This document shows, piece by piece, positions 1 through 7,867 of a DNA stretch of 11,614 nt. Location: assembly GCA_038231295.1 (NCBI GenBank), contig JBBRLP010000156.1, positions 1-11,614 on the forward strand, given 5' to 3'. The position numbers were made by a program, and so were the translations under genes. The number at the start of each line of letters is the position of its first letter. Within the stretch, counting starts at the first letter, position 1. The DNA is from JANXLO01 sp038231295 (GTDB taxonomy: Bacteria > Armatimonadota > Chthonomonadetes > Chthonomonadales > Chthonomonadaceae). The notes under the pieces are model-generated. The model saw only the letters and a list, made by a program, of their open reading frames with translations. It was not told where the DNA came from and ran no database searches.

Positions 1-90
1 CTCCAACGAGGATTTCCCGGTGTTACGGGCTGTCGTCCGTACATATAAAGCGATATTGGCCTGTCCAAGAACGGTTTTGAGATCGAAACA

Positions 91-111
91 GGCACTTCCC
101 AAGTGTCCTTT
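91..111 (+). terminator. Possible weak terminator hairpin of an upstream gene
   Basis: GGCACTT (91-97) can pair with AAGTGTC (101-107) across a CCC loop, giving seven pairs including one G-U. It is followed by CCTTTT. This could end a transcript entering from the left of the window. The stem is short and the T run is only four bases, so it may be chance. Confidence 0.25.
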
Positions 112-184
112 TGCCCACAAAACAGGTCGATTCGGAGCGTTACGACTAAAGCGCATGCAATTGATTGCGACCTTTCCGAATCAC

Positions 185-191
185 AGGAGGG
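185..191 (+). promoter_or_regulatory. Ribosome binding site fixing the PSCyt start
   Basis: AGGAGGG lies six bases before the ATG at 198. The in-frame ATG at 165 has no such site and would put this one inside the gene, so 198 is the start. Confidence 0.85.
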
Positions 192-197
192 AATGTC

Positions 198-3100
198 ATG
201 CGTAGGAATAGGACACAGACTATCGGCTGGATGGTGATGGCTGTCATCTGCTGGAATGCAGGCAGACCCGCCTTCGGGCAGACCGCAGCGGCGAATGCTG
301 AGTTCTTCGAGAAGAGTATTCGGCCTATTCTCGTCGAAAACTGCGCCCGCTGTCACTCTGCGAGCAGTAAGCCTCCGGGGGGCGGACTGCGTCTGGACAG
401 TCGGGCAGGGATGCAGCATGGCGGCAAGCGCGGGCCGCTGCTGCCGCTCGGCTCCCCAGAAAACAGCCTGCTCCTTCGTGCCATTCGGTATAGCGATCCG
501 GCGCTTCAGATGCCTCCCACCGGCAAGCTCTCTGCCGAACAGATCGGTCTCCTCACCGAATGGATGCAGCGCGGCGCTCCCTGGCCTGCGGCATCGCCCG
601 TCGCTCCTGCTTCCGCTATCCAGCCGTTCGACCTTAAAGTACGCGCCAGACACTGGGCCTGGCAGCCCGTGCAGCCGCAGGCGCCTCCGACAGTCAAACA
701 AAAGTCCTGGCCTGCCAATGACATAGACCGCTTCGTCCTCGCGAAACTGGAGGGGAAAGGCATGACGCCTGCCGCCTCAGCCGACAAGCCAACCCTCTTG
801 CGCCGCGTCACCTACGACCTGACCGGACTGCCGCCTACCCCCGCCGAACTCAGCGCCTTCCTCGCCGACCCCTCCCCGAACGCTTACGAAAAGGTCGTGG
901 ATCGGCTGCTGGCTTCTCCCCACTACGGGGAACGCTGGGCGCGGCATTGGCTCGATCTGGTGCGTTACGCGGAGACCGACGGCCATGAGTGGGACATCGA
1001 GAAGGCCGGGGCGTACCAGTATCGGGACTATCTGATTCGCGCCTTCAATGCGGATGTGCCGTACAATCAGTTCGTCACGGAGCAGATTGCGGGAGACCTG
1101 ATGCCGCATCCGCGCCTCCATCCCACCGAGGGCTTCAACGAGTCGGCGCTTGGCACGGGGTTCTACTGGCTTGGAGCGGGCAAACACTCGCCGGTTGACC
1201 TGCATGACAACGAGGTTGAGCGGATTGACAACCAGATAGATGTGCTGGGCAAAGCGTTTCTCGGCGTGGGCATCGGCTGCGCCCGCTGCCATGACCACAA
1301 GTTCGATGCCATCTCCACCAGAGACTACTATGCTCTCTACGGCTTTCTGAAAAGCACTCGTCTTCAGTATGTTTCGGCGGCGTCTCCACTTCGCGCCGAC
1401 CGCAAGGCCGCGTTGGAGCATCTGCATTCGTCGCTCCAGACAACGGCCCGGCAGGCGGCTGTAACCGCACTCAAAGACGGGATGCAGGCGGAGATGCGAG
1501 ACACCGGGCGGCTAGATGCAGTTCGAAACGCGCCAGAATCCGTGCTGTATCCCTGGGCGGCTTTGAGCGAGAATCGGGCGACGGTCTCTGCGGAATCGTT
1601 CGTGAAAGTGCGTGAGGAGGTGCGAAGCCGCCTGCGGTCACAGGCGGAACGCGCCGCGCAGGAGGAGAAGAACGTTCACTGGCTGGAAGGATTCGGGAAG
1701 GACGGGACGTTCGGACACTGGTCGGTGAGCGGGGAGGCGTTCGGCTCCGGCCCGATGACGGCCCTCTCTGCGCGGGTGGAGGCCGGGAAAGAAGCCGACT
1801 GCCGTGCAGTCTTCCCACCGGGCGTCGCCGACAGCGGCAGGCTCTCCGACCGTCTGCATGGAACGCTGCGTTCGCCCACCTTCACCATTACGCAGCCGAC
1901 CATTCTCTACCATGTCGCCGGAGAAAACGCCCATATCCGGCTGATTATTCACGGCTATCAGCGCCTCCGTGATCCGCTCTACAGCCGTCTAGAACTGGAG
2001 ATTCACAGCCCGGATCGCCTGACCTGGATGACGCAGGATGTCCGTGACTGGAAGGGACTGCGAGCCTATATCGAGATCGAGGACAGCGGTACGGGTTTCG
2101 CCGCGCTGGACAGAGTCGGCTTCGCGGAGAGTGGCCCGCCTGTGGACGCCCCGAATCCGCGCCTTGTGCAGATGCTTGATGAGCCGGGGCTGACCTCGCT
2201 GGAGGCTCTGCGGCAGAAGTATACCGCGCTGTTTCAGCAGACGGCGGAGCAGGCAATCCACGACCCTGCGGCGGGAGCTGAGGGGCTGGCTAGAGAAAAT
2301 TTGCTGGTCTGGGCGCTCCAGACGCGCCAACGTCCCTTTGCCGATGCACTCGGAATGGCCGACCTGCTCAAACAGCGCAGCACGTTGGAGGCCGGAATTT
2401 CTGCGTCACAGCCTGCACTGGCGGCGCAGGACGGAGATGGCGAGAACGAGCCGGTGCACCTGCGCGGCAGCTACCGTACTCCCGGCAGTGTCGTGCCGCG
2501 CCGATTTCTGGAGGTGTGCGATCACGCCGAACCGCTTGGCTCCGCCCCCGGCAGTGGACGCCTCCAACTCGCACAGCGCATGACAGCCCCTTCGGACCCG
2601 CTGCTGGCGCGGGTGATGGTCAATCGGCTCTGGCAGCACCATTTTGGGGAGGGCATCGTCCGCACCCCGGACGATTTCGGCGTCATGGGCGAACGTCCCA
2701 CCCATCCCGAACTGCTGGACTATCTGGCGTCCGAGTTTGTGCGTCAGGGATGGTCGCTAAAAAAGATGCACCGTCTGATGCTTCTCTCCCGTACTTATCG
2801 TATGTCGAGCCAATCGCGGCCGCAGGTAGAGACCCTTGACCCGCAAAATCGTCTGCTGCACCGAATGCCAGTGCGCCGCCTGGAGGCCGAGTGTATCCGG
2901 GACGCGGTTCTGGCCTCCTCCGGGCGGCTCGACCCACAGCTCTACGGCCCACCGGTCATGCCGTATCTCAACGCCTTCACACCGGGGCGCGGCGCTCCGG
3001 CCTCGGGGCCGCTGGATGGCGGCGGGCGGCGCAGCCTCTACCTGAGCGTTCGCCGCAACTTCCTGATACCTATGTTTCTGGCCTTCGACTACCCGGTTCC

Positions 3101-3413
3101 GGTCACCACGCAGGGCCGTCGCACCGTCTCGAATGTCCCGTCGCAGGCTCTGACGCTGCTCAACAATCCGTTCGTTGTGGAGCAGGCGCAGGTCTGGGCA
3201 AAACACCTGATGGAGACCCCTGGTACCCCGGAACAGCGCATCGAATGCCTGTATCAGACCGCCTTCGGGCGGTCACCACGCCCTGCGGAGCGAGACGCTT
3301 CCCTCTCCTTCGTCACCGCGCAAGGCCAGTCTGGCAACGCCAACGACCCGGCAGTCTGGGCAGACCTCTGCCATGTCCTCTTTAACGTCAAAGAGTTTAT
3401 TTTCGTCTACTAA
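198..3413 (+). CDS. PSCyt1-DUF1549-DUF1553 multidomain exported cytochrome-like protein
   Basis: This protein has 1071 residues. It opens with a Sec-type signal (basic MRRNR, hydrophobic stretch around 11-20, cleavage near residues 27-31). A PSCyt1 (planctomycete cytochrome C) segment follows with a haem-type CARCH at 49-53. The DUF1549/PSCyt2 region spans about 150-370, with HWAWQPV at 152, IDRFVLAKL near 174, YGERWARHWLDLVRYA from 243, and a second CARCH at 361-365 followed by DHKFD. Residues about 539-650 look like a beta-sandwich or carbohydrate-binding insert. DUF1553/PSD1 runs from about 800 to the end, with DPLLARVMVNRLWQHHFGEG, SLKKMHRLMLLSRTYR, NVPSQALTLLNNPF and a typical NVKEFIFVY tail. 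All expected parts are present at normal family length. Such proteins are known next to DUF1501 genes and are thought to be extracytoplasmic; their reaction is not established. Haem binding is predicted from the CxxCH motifs only. The start is set by AGGAGG at 185. Confidence 0.95.
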   Translation: MRRNRTQTIGWMVMAVICWNAGRPAFGQTAAANAEFFEKSIRPILVENCARCHSASSKPPGGGLRLDSRAGMQHGGKRGPLLPLGSPENSLLLRAIRYSDPALQMPPTGKLSAEQIGLLTEWMQRGAPWPAASPVAPASAIQPFDLKVRARHWAWQPVQPQAPPTVKQKSWPANDIDRFVLAKLEGKGMTPAASADKPTLLRRVTYDLTGLPPTPAELSAFLADPSPNAYEKVVDRLLASPHYGERWARHWLDLVRYAETDGHEWDIEKAGAYQYRDYLIRAFNADVPYNQFVTEQIAGDLMPHPRLHPTEGFNESALGTGFYWLGAGKHSPVDLHDNEVERIDNQIDVLGKAFLGVGIGCARCHDHKFDAISTRDYYALYGFLKSTRLQYVSAASPLRADRKAALEHLHSSLQTTARQAAVTALKDGMQAEMRDTGRLDAVRNAPESVLYPWAALSENRATVSAESFVKVREEVRSRLRSQAERAAQEEKNVHWLEGFGKDGTFGHWSVSGEAFGSGPMTALSARVEAGKEADCRAVFPPGVADSGRLSDRLHGTLRSPTFTITQPTILYHVAGENAHIRLIIHGYQRLRDPLYSRLELEIHSPDRLTWMTQDVRDWKGLRAYIEIEDSGTGFAALDRVGFAESGPPVDAPNPRLVQMLDEPGLTSLEALRQKYTALFQQTAEQAIHDPAAGAEGLARENLLVWALQTRQRPFADALGMADLLKQRSTLEAGISASQPALAAQDGDGENEPVHLRGSYRTPGSVVPRRFLEVCDHAEPLGSAPGSGRLQLAQRMTAPSDPLLARVMVNRLWQHHFGEGIVRTPDDFGVMGERPTHPELLDYLASEFVRQGWSLKKMHRLMLLSRTYRMSSQSRPQVETLDPQNRLLHRMPVRRLEAECIRDAVLASSGRLDPQLYGPPVMPYLNAFTPGRGAPASGPLDGGGRRSLYLSVRRNFLIPMFLAFDYPVPVTTQGRRTVSNVPSQALTLLNNPFVVEQAQVWAKHLMETPGTPEQRIECLYQTAFGRSPRPAERDASLSFVTAQGQSGNANDPAVWADLCHVLFNVKEFIFVY

Positions 3414-3470
3414 CCTGTACGGCTCCATCGCGTCGATTCCGAGAGAGCAGACTGCAAGAGAGACAATACG

Positions 3471-4499
3471 TTGGAAGATTTACCCCTACACATCGCACAA
3501 ACACCGCGATTGCCGTTTCCTGATGAAATACGGCAGCGTCCCGGAATGTTCATCGGCGGTACCGGGCTATTCGGTCTCATTCACTATCTCGTCTGCCCGA
3601 TTGTGGTGCTGCTGGCGTATGGAGCAAAGCAGATAGCGGTCAAGGTTGGCGAGGAGATTGAGATCGTCTCTGACGCAGCAATCAAAATCGAGCCAACTGA
3701 GCAGGGTCTTTTGCCTTTTGCCGTCCTCTCTCCTGTGAAAGACATACGTTATGAGGCCAGCCTGTTGAATGCGCTTTCCCGTACACTGGCGATTACGAAC
3801 ACGAGCGCCGAGCAGCGGGAAGAACTGCTTTTCAATCGGGGCGTATTGGTCTCCCATAATCGTACCGAAGCTCGCAGTGGGTCTATCGGGGTGACGTTGA
3901 GATTTACACCGGACAGCGACATTTTTGAGGTGACCGAAATCAGTCCGGCAGCGTTCCTGAGTTACTTTCGTCGGCTCAGTTTTCTTCATGCAGGCGTTCG
4001 GTTTTCTCTGTCGGCAGGCGGCGAGACGCACGTCTTTCAGGCGGACAACGGGATTATTGATCTATTTACCGCTGTCTCGTCGCCCTACCAACTCATGCAC
4101 GAACCTATTCAGTTTGTCTGTCAGGAGGGCAGCCTCAAATTGCAACTGGTGATGGCCTACCATAGCTGGTCGAGTCAACATCTCCTGTGCTTTATCAACA
4201 ACGGCAGAGCGGTAGAGGGCGGAACGCACGAACAGGGACTGAATCACGCACTGAAACGCCTGCCCGGAAAATTGGGACTGGATAAGACCTTCGAGAACGG
4301 CGTCGTCGCGATCCTTTCCGTCCAGTATCCAGATGTGCAATGGCGGGGCTGTATCAAGGCCTCTGTCAACAACCCTGAATTGAAAATGATGGTTTCACGT
4401 CTGGTAATCGAAGGAACCCTCCACTGGTTCCATGAACATCCGGAGGTCGCCTCGCATCTGGGCCAGCTCGAAATATTTACGTTTCCAGACGAGTGGTAG
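3471..4499 (+). CDS. Stand-alone GyrB N-terminal-like protein with degenerate ATP site
   Basis: This 342-residue protein follows the PSCyt gene after 57 bases. It starts at TTG, with AAGAGAG at 3456-3462 as a weak ribosome binding site; no ATG fits before residue 26. It has no signal peptide, so it should be cytoplasmic. By eye it aligns with the 43-kDa half of DNA gyrase B. RQRPGMFIGGTG (21-32) matches RKRPGMYIGDTG, LLNALSRTL (98-106) matches VVNALS, and VTLRFTPDSDIFE, RRLSFLHAGVRFSL (167-180), NNGRAVEGGTH (243-253) and KASVNNPEL (296-304) match the transducer. The ATP site is ruined: the positions of the catalytic Glu and Mg-binding Asn of EVVDN hold Cys42 and Val46, GxGIP is absent, and the GGLHGVG lid is missing along with about 25 residues. 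The transducer lysine of QTK appears kept (Lys296) but the Gln is Cys294. There is no TOPRIM domain. It is AT-richer than its neighbours. It may be a gyrase-binding or regulatory pseudo-ATPase; this role is inferred. Confidence 0.85.
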   Translation: MEDLPLHIAQTPRLPFPDEIRQRPGMFIGGTGLFGLIHYLVCPIVVLLAYGAKQIAVKVGEEIEIVSDAAIKIEPTEQGLLPFAVLSPVKDIRYEASLLNALSRTLAITNTSAEQREELLFNRGVLVSHNRTEARSGSIGVTLRFTPDSDIFEVTEISPAAFLSYFRRLSFLHAGVRFSLSAGGETHVFQADNGIIDLFTAVSSPYQLMHEPIQFVCQEGSLKLQLVMAYHSWSSQHLLCFINNGRAVEGGTHEQGLNHALKRLPGKLGLDKTFENGVVAILSVQYPDVQWRGCIKASVNNPELKMMVSRLVIEGTLHWFHEHPEVASHLGQLEIFTFPDEW

Positions 4500-4531
4500 A
4501 CAACGCTAACTGTTCTGGGGCGTGCCGCTGT

Positions 4532-4537
4532 GGGAGG
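4532..4537 (+). promoter_or_regulatory. Ribosome binding site fixing the DUF1501 start
   Basis: GGGAGG stands seven bases before the ATG at 4545. The in-frame GTG at 4530 overlaps the upstream edge of this site and can be set aside. Confidence 0.8.
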
Positions 4538-4544
4538 TGTGAGA

Positions 4545-5966
4545 ATGCACTGTAAGAGGTTTCGGGAGACACCGCTGACGCGGCGGGAGATGCTGTCGGC
4601 CTGTGCGAACGGGTTCGGGGCAGTCGCGCTAGCTTCTCTGTTGGGAGAGGAGGCACGGGCGGACGCGAAGGCATCCGCCAATCCGATGGCGCCGAAGGCA
4701 GGACATTTCCCGGCGAAGACGAAGAGCGTCATTTTTCTGTTCATGGATGGCGGCCCGTCGCAGGTGGATACTTTTGATCCGAAGCCCCGGCTCATCAAGG
4801 AGCATGGGCAGCCTTTCTCCGGCCCTATTCAGCCCTCGCAGTTCATGGCGCGGGGGGCGGTGCTGAAATCGCTCTGGGAGTTCCGGCCCTACGGCAAGAG
4901 CGGTATTCCGGTCAGCGATCTGTTTCCGAACGTCGGAACCTGTGTGGACGACCTGACCGTGATTCGCTCGATGTTCTCCGACCACCCGGAGCATACCAAC
5001 GCGAACTTCTTTCTGCACTCCGGCAGTGGAATGCAGGGCCGTCCGAGCATGGGAGCATGGGCCACCTATGGTCTCGGCAGTGTCTGCCAAAACCTGCCGG
5101 GCTTTATCGTCCTTAACAGCGGCATGATTCCGCCTGGAGGCGTAGACTGCTTCACGAATGGCTTTCTGCCCGCCACCTTTCAGGGGTCGCTCTTCCGGGA
5201 GGGCGCACAGCCTATCGCGGATGTGCAGCGCACCGAGCGCAGCAGTCAGGCGCAGGAGGCTAAAATCGCGCTGATGCACCGCCTGGATGCGGCGGCGATG
5301 GGCAGCAGCCTGCCGGACGACCGGGTCGAAGCCTCGATACGCAACTACGAACTCGCCTTTCGGATGCAGTCCGCCGTTCCCGACCTGATGGATATGAAAG
5401 CCGAAACGGACGCCACCCGCTCGCTCTACGGGCTGGACGAGGCGCGAACCCGCGTCTATGGACAGCAGTGTCTGATCGCACGGCGGCTGGTGGAGAGGGG
5501 TGTGCGGTTCATCGAACTGCTCTGCCCGAGTACCGGCGGTGACCGCTGGGATCAGCACAGCAATCTGCGCGAAGGCCACCAGAACAACGCGGCAGCCATA
5601 GACAAACCGATTGCGGGCCTGCTGAAAGACCTTAAAGCGCGGGGGCTGCTGGAGACCACGCTGGTTGTCTGGGCCGGGGAGTTCGGGCGGACGCCGATGG
5701 CGCAGGGCGGCGACGGGCGCGACCACAACCCCTACGGTTTCTCGCTCTGGCTGGCGGGCGGGGGCGTACAGGGCGGCAAAATCTATGGCGCGACCGACGA
5801 CTATGGCTACCACGCGGTCGAAAACCCCGTCAGCGTCCACGACCTCCATGCGACCATGCTGCATCTGCTCGGTATGGATCACAAGCGGCTGACCTATCGT
5901 TACAGCGGGCGCGATATGCGCCTCACCGACGTCTATGGCAATGTCATTCACGACATCCTCGCGTGA
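4545..5966 (+). CDS. DUF1501 family Tat-exported protein (alkaline-phosphatase-like fold)
   Basis: This protein has 473 residues, the usual family length. The N-terminus carries a twin-arginine signal: LTRREML at 11-17, then a hydrophobic stretch to about residue 34. This implies folded export. Family marks are MDGGPSQVDTFDPKP from 67, GEFGRTPM from 378, RDHNPYGFSLWLAGGG from about 392, and HDLHATMLHLLG from 432. DUF1501 proteins are related to the sulfatase/alkaline phosphatase fold; Asp68 and the His/Asp residues near 393 and 432 may be metal or active-site residues by analogy, but no reaction is proven for the family. They are usually encoded directly after a DUF1549/DUF1553 gene and are assumed to work with it outside the cytoplasm. 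Here the gyrase-B-like gene sits between them. The gap from that gene is 45 bases and the next gene starts 31 bases on, consistent with co-transcription. Confidence 0.95.
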   Translation: MHCKRFRETPLTRREMLSACANGFGAVALASLLGEEARADAKASANPMAPKAGHFPAKTKSVIFLFMDGGPSQVDTFDPKPRLIKEHGQPFSGPIQPSQFMARGAVLKSLWEFRPYGKSGIPVSDLFPNVGTCVDDLTVIRSMFSDHPEHTNANFFLHSGSGMQGRPSMGAWATYGLGSVCQNLPGFIVLNSGMIPPGGVDCFTNGFLPATFQGSLFREGAQPIADVQRTERSSQAQEAKIALMHRLDAAAMGSSLPDDRVEASIRNYELAFRMQSAVPDLMDMKAETDATRSLYGLDEARTRVYGQQCLIARRLVERGVRFIELLCPSTGGDRWDQHSNLREGHQNNAAAIDKPIAGLLKDLKARGLLETTLVVWAGEFGRTPMAQGGDGRDHNPYGFSLWLAGGGVQGGKIYGATDDYGYHAVENPVSVHDLHATMLHLLGMDHKRLTYRYSGRDMRLTDVYGNVIHDILA

Positions 5967-5981
5967 GCGAACCCTCACTAT

Positions 5982-5992
5982 GGAGGAAAGGA
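5982..5992 (+). promoter_or_regulatory. Ribosome binding site of the beta-propeller gene
   Basis: GGAGGAAAGGA precedes the ATG at 5998, with the GGAGG core 11 bases away and the AAGGA part five bases away. An in-frame ATG at 5980 overlaps this site and is therefore unlikely to be used. Confidence 0.7.
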
Positions 5993-5997
5993 ATCCT

Positions 5998-7788
5998 ATG
6001 AAACCAGTTTTTCGGCCGGCGGCAATGCTGCTGTTGGCGTTCCTGCCCTGTTTCGCGTCTGCAGCGGAGGATGTCAAGTCGGTGCCGGTCCCGGCGCGGT
6101 TCCTGCTGTGGGACGCGGCCTCCCATCGAATCTATGCAACGGTACCGGGGTCGGCGGCGAACGCGGGCAGCCGGGCGAACACCCTCACCGTTATCAATCC
6201 AGACACCGGAGCAATTGTCTCGTCAGTCTTCATCGGCGCGGAACCGGGCCGAATGACGCTGTCGCAGAGCGGCAAGTATCTCTTCGTCGCGCTGGACGGG
6301 GCGAATGCCATCCGTGTCTACAATATCGCGAAGCAGGCCGTTGGGCCGATGATTACGCTGGGGATCGGCGTCACGGCGGCAGACCTCTCGGCAGTTCCCG
6401 GCTATCCCGACAGCGTGGCGGTCGAGCGGCAGAATCGGTCGGGCAGTCCGAGCGAAAACGGCACCATGATCTTCGATGCGGACGGAATGAGCCGCAAGAA
6501 CACGATCAACGGAGGTCACAGTCTTGTCTACGAACCGCTGACGAACCAGATGTACGGCTTCGAGAACGAGATCAGCAGCTACGGACTGCGAGTAATGAGC
6601 GCGGATAAAGACGGCACGGTGGAGCTGGGGTATGTCGAGGGCGTGCTGATCGGCAACGTCCATCTCGTCTCCGGGCAGAATGGCCTGCTCTTTTCCGATA
6701 CCGGCAGCGTCGTGGACCCCATTACCCGGCTGAAAGTCGGACAGTTTCCCGGCTACGGTTATGGCTCGGTTCTCGCGCCGGATACGACTACTGGCCGTGT
6801 CTTTTTCGCGGATGAGGAGCGGACCGGCACCAAAATCTCGGTGTTCGATCTGTTCACGTTTGGGCCAATTGGCACAACGATCATTCCCGGAAAACGGGAA
6901 GGCGCACAGCAGATCATCCGCTGGGGCGACGATGGGCTGGCCTTCACGACTCCGAGCGGGCAGGTGCAGATCGTGAGAACCCCGCTGGTGGGGCCGAAAC
7001 TGAAGCCCGTAGACCTTGCCGTGAGCGTCACCGGGATGACGGAGGTCTTCAGCACGAACGGTACGACGACCGCCACGATCACGGTGACCAATGCCGGAGC
7101 GACTCCCGCGACGGGGGTCGTACTGACCGGGCAGATTACTCGCAATCTTGAAGTCGTCAATGTCACCGGTTCGGTCGGCACGGCGACGGCGGCGAACGGG
7201 GTGGCCCGGATGGACGTGGGCAATCTCGCTCCGAAGGCCAAAGCCACTCTGACCCTCCAGTTGAAATTGAAGCTGCAGGACACGAACGACGAACATCCGC
7301 TGACCTCGGCCTCGCTCCTGGCCCTTGCCCGTGCCAACGAGCCGGATGCCAACCTCGCGAACAATCATCTGAGCCAGTCGGCGCGGCTGGCAACGGCTGG
7401 CCCTGCCGCTGCTGTCTCCGGGGTAGACTTGACAGGTTCCTGGAAAACCCTCTCGCAGACCAGTGAAGGCTCCGGCGATGACCTCCAGGCCACCATTCAG
7501 GGCGAGTTCGAGGTCAAGAATGTGGGAACGGAGACGGCTGGCCCCACACGCCTGCGCTTCTTCCTCTCCGGTGAACGCACTTACGATCCTGACTTCGCGA
7601 AGCTGATTCAGGAGACGGGCGTACCGGAAATCAAACCCGGCGGGACGTTCAAGGTCATTCTGAAAGCCCGTCTGCATAAGGGCGACGATGCTATCGGGCT
7701 GTTCGTCCTCGGCATTGTCAATGCCACAAAGACCGTTCTCGAATCGAATACCAAAAACAACACGATCCCCAGCGCCGCGATTCCATAA
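5998..7788 (+). CDS. Secreted beta-propeller protein with two CARDB/DUF11-like domains
   Basis: This protein has 596 residues. A Sec signal (MKPVFRPAAMLLLAFLPCFA, then SAAE) is probably cut near residue 23. Residues about 33-335 form a WD/YVTN-type propeller. The clearest repeat pair is LTVINPDTGAIVSSVFIG (63-80) followed by GRMTLSQSGKYLFVALDG (84-101) and NAIRVYNI. Residues about 338-465 begin VDLAVSVTG and contain TATITVTNAGATPATGV, the pattern of DUF11/CARDB beta-sandwich repeats. A second such domain runs from VDLTGSW at 476 to the end, with FEVKNVGTETAGPTRLRFFLS and a closing SNTKNNTIP. No catalytic residues stand out, so a binding, surface or scaffolding role is the most that can be inferred. 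It lies 31 bases after the DUF1501 gene and shares its high GC, which suggests co-expression with the exported PSCyt/DUF1501 pair. The start at 5998 rather than 5935 or 5980 is chosen by the ribosome binding site and the signal peptide. Confidence 0.85.
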   Translation: MKPVFRPAAMLLLAFLPCFASAAEDVKSVPVPARFLLWDAASHRIYATVPGSAANAGSRANTLTVINPDTGAIVSSVFIGAEPGRMTLSQSGKYLFVALDGANAIRVYNIAKQAVGPMITLGIGVTAADLSAVPGYPDSVAVERQNRSGSPSENGTMIFDADGMSRKNTINGGHSLVYEPLTNQMYGFENEISSYGLRVMSADKDGTVELGYVEGVLIGNVHLVSGQNGLLFSDTGSVVDPITRLKVGQFPGYGYGSVLAPDTTTGRVFFADEERTGTKISVFDLFTFGPIGTTIIPGKREGAQQIIRWGDDGLAFTTPSGQVQIVRTPLVGPKLKPVDLAVSVTGMTEVFSTNGTTTATITVTNAGATPATGVVLTGQITRNLEVVNVTGSVGTATAANGVARMDVGNLAPKAKATLTLQLKLKLQDTNDEHPLTSASLLALARANEPDANLANNHLSQSARLATAGPAAAVSGVDLTGSWKTLSQTSEGSGDDLQATIQGEFEVKNVGTETAGPTRLRFFLSGERTYDPDFAKLIQETGVPEIKPGGTFKVILKARLHKGDDAIGLFVLGIVNATKTVLESNTKNNTIPSAAIP

Positions 7789-7852
7789 ACGCGAACCGTC
7801 CGTGCCGAGGTGAACATGGCCGCACACAGCCGCCATGCAATCAAGTTTCACC

Positions 7853-7861
7853 AGGGAGGAG
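7853..7861 (+). promoter_or_regulatory. Strong ribosome binding site before an ATA codon
   Basis: AGGGAGGAG is among the strongest Shine-Dalgarno matches in the window. The GGAGG core ends eight bases before ATA at 7868, which is in frame with the downstream gene and begins its signal peptide. No ATG, GTG or TTG lies at a usable distance: the next in-frame TTG is at 7883, 21 bases away. Confidence 0.65.
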
Positions 7862-7867
7862 AATCCA

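Larger units (their letters stand above)
1..197. other. Non-coding leader upstream of the PSCyt gene
   Basis: No convincing gene lies here. A 61-codon open frame (20-205) has no ribosome binding site and no recognisable protein, and it runs into the real gene. The stretch holds one small hairpin (91-107) and, at its right end, the ribosome binding site of the first gene. I could not find a -35/-10 pair with good match and spacing, so I do not call a promoter, although one probably lies here because this is the start of the co-directional block. Confidence 0.5.

Noticed and set aside
165..197. Upstream extension of the PSCyt gene to the ATG at 165
   Set aside because: The ribosome binding site at 185-191 would fall inside the gene, and the extension spoils the signal peptide.
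777..1427. Minus-strand open frame of 216 codons inside the PSCyt gene
   Set aside because: It is opposite the conserved DUF1549 domain, with no start signal and no recognisable family.
3471..4499. Reading the gyrase-B-like gene as a true gyrB or parE
   Set aside because: It lacks the ATP-binding motifs, the lid and the whole TOPRIM half, so it cannot be a working topoisomerase subunit by itself.
4629..6077. Long minus-strand open frame opposite the DUF1501 gene (482 codons)
   Set aside because: It lies entirely opposite a well-recognised gene, is rich in Arg, His and Ala as expected of GC-rich antisense frames, and matches no known family.
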